From the NCBI GenBank assembly GCA_016786965.1, contig JAEUVL010000532.1, positions 1-6,728 on the forward strand: a DNA stretch of 6,728 nt. The letters are read 5' to 3'. Source of the stretch: Chitinophagaceae bacterium (GTDB lineage: Bacteria > Bacteroidota > Bacteroidia > Chitinophagales > Chitinophagaceae). Of this stretch, positions 1 through 4,700 are shown piece by piece. Under the pieces are notes generated by a model. It was given only the letters and a program-made list of their open reading frames with translations. It was not told the origin of the DNA and searched no databases. The number at the start of each line of letters is the position of its first letter. Position 1 is the first letter of the stretch. A program made the position numbers and the translations under genes.

Positions 1-302
1 ACACTAAAGCAGAGATGTGTGTTTTTGTCATGCTCTTTTTTTTCTTTGGCCCCGGAAATAATGTGCAGGTGGGCTTTGGCCCCTATGCTAAACCAGGTAT
101 GGCGTCCATCATGAAAAGGTTCGGGAATTGTATCGAGTCCGATGATATCCTGGTAAAAGGAGGTGCTGGTCTTCAGGTCCATTACATACAGGGCGATATG
201 GTTGAGAACAGGGCGCTGCAGGGCAGTATTTTGTGTATGGGCCTCTGTATATGTGGTAATACCAATAAGGAGAAGCGCTACATTCTGCAATAGCTTTTTC
301 AT
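1..302 (-). CDS. Exported VOC/glyoxalase-superfamily protein, N-terminal part (runs off the left edge)
   Basis: Reading the minus strand from an ATG at 302 gives 100 open codons with no stop before the window edge, so the C-terminal part is missing. Residues 1-21 look like a Sec signal peptide: KK at 2-3, a hydrophobic run LLLIGI, and possible cleavage after TEA (21). From residue 32 the sequence follows the first beta-alpha-beta-beta-beta module of the vicinal oxygen chelate fold. LNHIALYV (33-40) supplies the usual first-strand metal-ligand His35, TSTSFYQDIIGL (45-56) is the typical helix and turn, and HTWFSIG then HLHII (68-82) are the following strands, with His78 or His80 near the usual second ligand position. 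THLCFS (95-100) looks like the start of the second module, with His96. VOC proteins include glyoxalases, dioxygenases and resistance proteins; the substrate cannot be told here. Its leader is A-rich without a Shine-Dalgarno sequence. The plus-strand frame over the same bases (15-293) has no protein-like character. Family assignment is fairly secure; periplasmic location is inferred. Confidence 0.87.
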   Translation of the reverse strand, partial: MKKLLQNVALLLIGITTYTEAHTQNTALQRPVLNHIALYVMDLKTSTSFYQDIIGLDTIPEPFHDGRHTWFSIGAKAHLHIISGAKEKKEHDKNTHLCFS

Positions 303-403
303 TGCATTGTTTTGAGGATGAAGATATGTTGCTCCTTTGATATAACGGTTTTAGAAGGGTTGCAGGAAGCCTTTACAGGCCATGATGAGCGAATGCAGAC
401 AGC

Positions 404-480
404 TATGAGGTCTCGTGAAAGTCCTGTGAAGGTCCCGTGAAGGTCTTGTGAAAGTCTCGTGAGGTCCATGTGAGAATCTC
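404..480. repeat. Imperfect 11-bp tandem repeat tract (about seven units)
   Basis: Six consecutive 11-bp units start with GTGA: GTGAAAGTCCT (415), GTGAAGGTCCC (426), GTGAAGGTCTT (437), GTGAAAGTCTC (448), GTGAGGTCCAT (459) and GTGAGAATCTC (470). A weaker unit, TATGAGGTCTC, begins at 404. The consensus is about GTGAAGGTCYC. The tract lies between the divergent VOC gene and the 509-1327 gene and ends 28 bases before the preferred ATG of the latter. The 11-bp spacing is close to one helical turn, so a protein could contact successive units on one DNA face, but slippage expansion alone could also produce the tract. The repeat is seen directly; any function is inference. Confidence 0.85.
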
Positions 481-482
481 AC
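470..482. promoter_or_regulatory. Palindrome GTGAGAATCTCAC at the end of the repeat tract, operator-like
   Basis: GTGAGA and TCTCAC are perfect inverted copies around a single central A. The site overlaps the last 11-bp unit, ends 26 bases before the ATG at 509, and contains the possible GTG start at 470. Its size and position suit a dimeric regulator's operator, or a short hairpin in the leader. No matching second site or regulator gene is seen in the window, so the role is inferred. Confidence 0.35.
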
Positions 483-508
483 GTATTTGGGTATATTGGT
501 GTAAAAAA

Positions 509-1327
509 ATGGCACGGGTAAAAGAGGGACTTGTACAGGTAGAGGGTAAGGTGGGTGAGCATGTGGTGATCCGGAAAGGGCGCTACGGGGCCTATCTGCG
601 AAAGACAGTGGCTGCGGGAACGAAAAGGAGTGAGCCGGCCCTGAAAGAGCAATACAGCCGGACAAAGTTTTTGAACCTGCTGGCCTCGGATGTGAATACA
701 GTGGTAAAGACACATTGTGAGGGCTTGAAAAGTGCCCGTTTTTATGAGATGGTACAGAGCCGCTTCCGTGGGGAGCCCCGTAATGACCGCCTGCTGCTGC
801 TGTACACCCTGCGGGATATGGAAGTACACCCGGTACATACATTTCGCCGGCATGGAGTGGGAGAAATACAGTGTGTGGCAGATGCAAAAGGAGTAACTGT
901 GCGACTGTCTGTAAAGGTGCATCCTATGAGGGGCCCTTTCCGGGCCAACTGCTACAGCTATGAAGTGCTGTGCGCTACCTGGGTGCGGAAGGAGGGAGTG
1001 GCTGCCGATTGTGAAAGGCAATACAGTGAGTGGGTGCCGATAAACAAAGGACTGCCGGAGTTCTCTTTTTATTTTAAGCGGCCTAAAGGCGGGGTGCATT
1101 GGTTATGCGCATTGCGCATACGATTGGGGAGGAATGAAGAGCCGGTAGAATCTTTTGAAGCTGATGGTATGATACTATGGGATGCCGGTGCTTTCGACAG
1201 GGCAGAGTATGCCCGTGCGGCGGCGCTGGTGAATAAGGTAAAGAGAAGGGATGCGCCTGCTGCCAGCAGCAACCGGATGGTAAAACGGGTGAAGGCCAGT
1301 GTGGTGCGGGAGAAGAGCGGAGGGTGA
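509..1327 (+). CDS. Hypothetical basic protein, 272 residues
   Basis: The function is not recognised. The frame is open from a GTG at 470, but ATG 509 is preferred: it follows an A-rich leader (GTAAAAAAATGG), and a start at 470 would add 13 residues encoded largely by the end of the repeat tract. The protein begins MARVKEGLVQVEGKVGEHVV, then VIRKGRYGAYLRK and a segment ending in EPALKEQYSRTKFLNLLASDVN (about residues 44-66). This opening loosely resembles small Bacteroidota proteins of the DUF6266 type (MARVK, GKVG, then an R/K-rich strand and a helix with QxxR/FxxLxxFL features), but the match is from memory and weak. Residues about 110-210 are rich in alternating hydrophobic residues (GVTVRLSVKVHP, YEVLCATWV, FSFYFKRPKGGVHW, ALRIRLG), suggesting a beta-sheet domain. 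The C-terminal 40 residues are strongly basic (NKVKRR, KRVKASVVREK). There is no signal peptide or membrane segment, so a cytoplasmic location is likely. Its base use is G-rich on the coding strand, unlike the C-rich giant gene downstream. The long minus-strand frames over it (351-887, 479-1099) look like shadows. Confidence 0.8.
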   Translation: MARVKEGLVQVEGKVGEHVVIRKGRYGAYLRKTVAAGTKRSEPALKEQYSRTKFLNLLASDVNTVVKTHCEGLKSARFYEMVQSRFRGEPRNDRLLLLYTLRDMEVHPVHTFRRHGVGEIQCVADAKGVTVRLSVKVHPMRGPFRANCYSYEVLCATWVRKEGVAADCERQYSEWVPINKGLPEFSFYFKRPKGGVHWLCALRIRLGRNEEPVESFEADGMILWDAGAFDRAEYARAAALVNKVKRRDAPAASSNRMVKRVKASVVREKSGG

Positions 1328-1343
1328 AGGCATATCTTGTTCA

Positions 1344-1375
1344 TTAGGTCTTTTGGGAGTGAATGGCTATTTTTG
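1344..1375 (+). promoter_or_regulatory. Probable Bacteroidota-type promoter for the tRNA gene
   Basis: TATTTTTG at 1368-1375 is an exact match to the Bacteroidota -7 consensus TAnnTTTG. TTAG at 1344-1347 is one base off the -33 TTTG element, with a 20-bp gap, which is near the usual spacing. Transcription would begin around 1382, giving a leader of about 45 bases before the tRNA. The -7 match is seen; use as a promoter is inferred. Confidence 0.42.
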
Positions 1376-1378
1376 CCG

Positions 1379-1408
1379 ACCCATTTTGATCCGGTGATTG
1401 AAATGGGT
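1379..1408. other. 13-bp hairpin between the 509-1327 gene and the tRNA
   Basis: ACCCATTT (1379-1386) and AAATGGGT (1401-1408) are perfect inverted copies. The pairing continues inward through U-G, G-U, A-U, U-A and C-G to a four-base loop CGGT (1392-1395), giving a 13-bp stem. No T-run follows in either direction, so it is not a classical intrinsic terminator. It could still protect or end the transcript of the 509-1327 gene, or form part of the leader processed from pre-tRNA. It overlaps the predicted start of tRNA transcription. Confidence 0.5.
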
Positions 1409-1426
1409 AGAATATTTAAAGTCTTT

Positions 1427-1498
1427 GGTCCCGTAGTTCAATGGATAGAATAGAAGTTTCCTAAACTTTTGATACAGGTTCGATTCCTGTCGGGACTA
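1427..1498 (+). tRNA. tRNA-Arg, anticodon CCU (reads AGG)
   Basis: A complete cloverleaf can be folded. The acceptor stem is GGTCCCG (1427-1433) with CGGGACT (1491-1497), the first pair being G-U. The D stem is GTTC (1436-1439) with GAAT (1448-1451). The anticodon stem is GAAGT (1453-1457) with ACTTT (1465-1469), its outer pair G-U, and its loop TTCCTAA puts CCT at 1460-1462. The variable loop is TGAT, and the T arm is ACAGG (1474-1478), TTCGATT, CCTGT (1486-1490). The discriminator is A1498. The CCA tail is not encoded, since CATAG follows. The 72-base length is normal. A terminator follows at once, so this is a single-gene unit. Confidence 0.96.
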
Positions 1499-1501
1499 CA
1501 T

Positions 1502-1535
1502 AGCCCGTTTTGGTTTGCGCTAAGACGGGCTTTTT
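1502..1535 (+). terminator. Intrinsic terminator after tRNA-Arg
   Basis: AGCCCGT (1502-1508) pairs with ACGGGCT (1525-1531) to give a GC-rich 7-bp stem with a 16-base loop, and a TTTTT run overlaps its 3' foot (1531-1535). It lies three bases after the tRNA discriminator. It should insulate the giant gene from tRNA transcription, so that gene needs its own promoter between about 1536 and 1721. Confidence 0.85.
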
Positions 1536-1588
1536 CTTTCTCCCGGTCTTTCAGCCTATTATTTATTTTCTATCCTTTTCATTCTGGC

Positions 1589-1619
1589 GGTTACTATCTC
1601 ATTGCCGGGGGTTACTATC
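1589..1619. repeat. Direct repeat of GGTTACTATC, 21 bp apart
   Basis: GGTTACTATC occurs at 1589-1598 and 1610-1619. The surrounding 21-bp segments (1580-1600 and 1601-1621) match at about 14 of 21 positions. The spacing equals two helical turns, and the pair lies about 100-130 bases before the giant gene's start, a suitable place for an activator site. No clear TAnnTTTG element is seen in this leader. The regulatory role is conjecture. Confidence 0.4.
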
Positions 1620-1688
1620 ATTACCATTCTCCTTGTCCAGCGGGCGGCCAGTTGTATGAAACAGGCTGCAGTGTCTGCTGTCCCTTTT

Positions 1689-1718
1689 TTTGACCAAAAC
1701 AACTTTGACCAACACTCT
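1689..1718. repeat. Two 15-bp tandem units beginning TTTGACCAA just before the giant gene
   Basis: TTTGACCAA is exact at 1689-1697 and 1704-1712, and the units extend as TTTGACCAAAAC and TTTGACCAACAC. They end three bases before the ATG at 1722. If translation instead begins at the in-frame ATG at 1656, they encode FDQNN and FDQHS. If it begins at 1722, they are 5' untranslated sequence or promoter; CAACTTTG (1700-1707) is one base from TAnnTTTG. The repeat is certain; its role is open. Confidence 0.5.
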
Positions 1719-1721
1719 ATA

Positions 1722-4700
1722 ATGTTCCGGAACACCAATAACACTTCTTCCTTCAGCGGTATTGCAGGAGCTTTCCTGCTGCCGGTGTTATTGCTCAGCG
1801 GGTTATTATTTTTTACCAGCCAGCTATCTGGTCAGCAACAGCCGCCCGCTGCTACAGTAAAAACCGTAAACCGGGCCGGCCAGGAATTCTTGGGTGCTAA
1901 TTCCAGTTTTATAGAAAATATCGGCCAGTATGGAAAAACCATGACCGGCTATGAAGCGATGGGGCCCATACAATATGCATACGAAGGGTTTGGAATGCCG
2001 GTATTATTCACCCCCAAAGGATTGATCCATCTGCAAAGAAAAGTAACGAAGATCACCCATGCTGAAGAAGAACGGCTGGAAAAACAAGGAGTACCGGAAC
2101 CGGAAATTGAGCGGAAGAGAAATGTAACAGACCGGGCCATTACGTTGGAATGGGTTGGTGCAAACCCGGCTGTACAAATCATTGCTGAAGAAAGAACGGC
2201 TGCTTATCATACTTACCGCATGACAGAGGGTAAGGCATATGGCTATAAAAGCATCACCTATAAAAATATCTATCCCGGCATCGATGTGGTGTACACCTTT
2301 ACCGGTACTGGTACGGCGGGGTTTGAATACAGCCTGCTGGTAAAACCCGGTGCGGATATTACTGTGGTGAAATTGAAGTATGGCGGAGATGTGAAAAGTA
2401 TAAAAACTGATGATAAGGGTAACCTGGTGGCCTGGTCAGATATTGAGGGTGTTACCTCTTCATTGCCGGTAAGCTATTACCGTGATAAAGTAATAAGCAA
2501 AGCAGCTGCAGCTATTCAATCGGCATATAAACAAAGCGGTAATGAAATAAGTTTTTCCTTTCCGGAGGGCTATGATAGCACACGAAGCCTGGTGGTGGAT
2601 CCTTTTGTAACAACCACCGGCAACCTCGCCGGCCTGAATGCCGGTAAAGCGAAAGATGTGGACTTTGATTATGCAGGTAATGTATATGTAACAGGTGGCG
2701 GTGCATATACAGGAAATCATAGCCTTGCAAAATTTGATGCAGCAGGTGCATTGCAATGGACATTCAACGGAACTCTCGCCATTCCTTCCTGGACATACGG
2801 CACTTACTATGGCGGATGGATGGTGGAGAAGCCTACCGGTAATATTTACCTGGGCCAGGGCTTTCAACCCGCCACAGGTTTCCGGGTAATAAGAATAAGT
2901 ACTACCGGGCTTTTTGATAATTATATCACTACGGCGAATGCCGCATTTATGGAGGCATGGAAAATGTTCTGGAGCTGCAATAATGGTTCGCCCCGGATAT
3001 TGATAGCAGGAGGCGGACTTAATTCTAATATTAATTTCGGCGTGTTTACACCACCATCTACGGTGGTTACCGGTTTAAACATTACCGGGGTGCCATATGC
3101 CGGCGGTACAGGCTGGGCACAGGATATTGCAGATTTTGTTTTTGATCCGGTGAACAATGATATGTACACCATATTCGGGTCCACCTTTGGTACCCCTGCT
3201 GTTAATAACCGGATGTATAAAAACACGGCGCCTTATAGTGCGGCTTCCGTGGCATGGAATGTTGCTTCAGGCTATACTACTGTTCAGGAAGCGGCCAACA
3301 GGCCTTACCTCACTGCCGGGGGATTGAATGATAACTCCGCCAATATGCTTTGGGTAAATGCATCTTACCTGTACTACTGGGATGGAAAAAATCTAAAGGC
3401 ATTTAATAAAGCAACCGGTGCCGGTGTGGGCACACCGCTTACTACCGGCAATGTGCCTTTTATGCAGGGTGGTATCATTGCCGATGCCTGTAATAATGTG
3501 TTTGTGGGAGAAGCAAATGGCATTGTAAAAGTGTACCAGTTCAATGGTACCACTTTTAGTGATGCACCTGCAGATATCGTGATACCGGGCTTTGCAGGCA
3601 AAGCTGTGTACGACCTGGCCTATGATGAATCAAGAAAGTTGCTGTATGCAAGCGGTGATGGTTTTGTGGCAGCGCTGGATGTATCCTCTTACTGCCCCGC
3701 CACTTTATATACTGTCAACGTAGTGCCTGATTGTTTGACAGCCAGCGCCACCGCAACTATAACGCCTGCCCCGCCTGCCGGCTCTGTGGTTACTTACACT
3801 CTCTTCAATGGAGCCATACAAGTAGCTACTAATACCACGGGAATATTTACCGGCCTATCACCCAACATTACCTATACAGTGGTGGCTACGATCAACCAGG
3901 CCTGCAGCGGATCGCAGGCCAGCGCTTCGTTCATAGTGCCCGGGCCAACAGTTTCGGCTGCCGCTACTAATACCACCTGTGGCGCCAGTACCGGTACTAT
4001 TACTGTAACAGGCAGCGGTACCACCGCTCCTTATAACTATAGTATTGATGGCGTGAACTACCAGGTTAGCGGCACCTTTACGGGCCTGGCTGCCGGTGTT
4101 TATACAGTTACAGTACGTGATGCCAACGGCTGTAAGAGTACGGCAGTAGTATCTGTTTTAAGTTCCAACGGCCCGCAGTTTACACTTACCAGTACCAATG
4201 CGGAGTGCGGTATTAATAATGGAACGGTTACTATTGCTGCCACCGGTGGTACCCCTCCTTATACCTACAGCATTAATGGAATAACTTTTCAAAGCAGTAA
4301 TTTCTTTACCGGCCTTGTGGGGGGCACTTACACAGTTACTGTAAAAGATGCCACCGGCTGTATCAATGCTGCTGTGGTTATCATTACCAGCTCACCGGCT
4401 CCGCAAATAACAGCGATACCTGCTTCGGCCACCTGCGGCAGCAGTAATGGCAGCATAACGGCATTTGGCAGCAGCGGCACGCCGCCCCTGCAATACAGCA
4501 TTAATGGAAACACATACCAGGCCAGCAGCAACTTCACCAATCTTACCCCGGGCATTTATACCGTAACGGTAAAAGATGCCAACGGATGCATGAGCAGCGT
4601 AACAGTGACGATACCCAATTCGCCGGCACCATCAGTTACCGCTACCTCTACTCCGGCTGCATGTAATAATGTGAACGGAACCATTACCGCCACCGGTACC

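Noticed and set aside
15..293. Plus-strand open frame of 92 codons at the left edge
   Set aside because: The minus strand of the same bases encodes a clear VOC-family N-terminus with signal peptide, so this is a shadow.
351..1099. Long minus-strand open frames (351-887 and 479-1099) opposite the basic protein gene
   Set aside because: Their translations are rich in His, Pro, Ser and Cys with no domain-like pattern. The plus-strand frame has normal protein composition and extends further.
1427..1535. tRNA-Arg as an integration site for a mobile element
   Set aside because: tRNA genes are common attachment sites, but no integrase, no second copy of the tRNA 3' end and no flanking direct repeat are seen within the window.
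1469..1693. Small plus-strand open frame of 74 codons starting inside the tRNA
   Set aside because: It begins within the tRNA, crosses the terminator hairpin, has low-complexity Phe/Ser content and has no ribosome-binding context.
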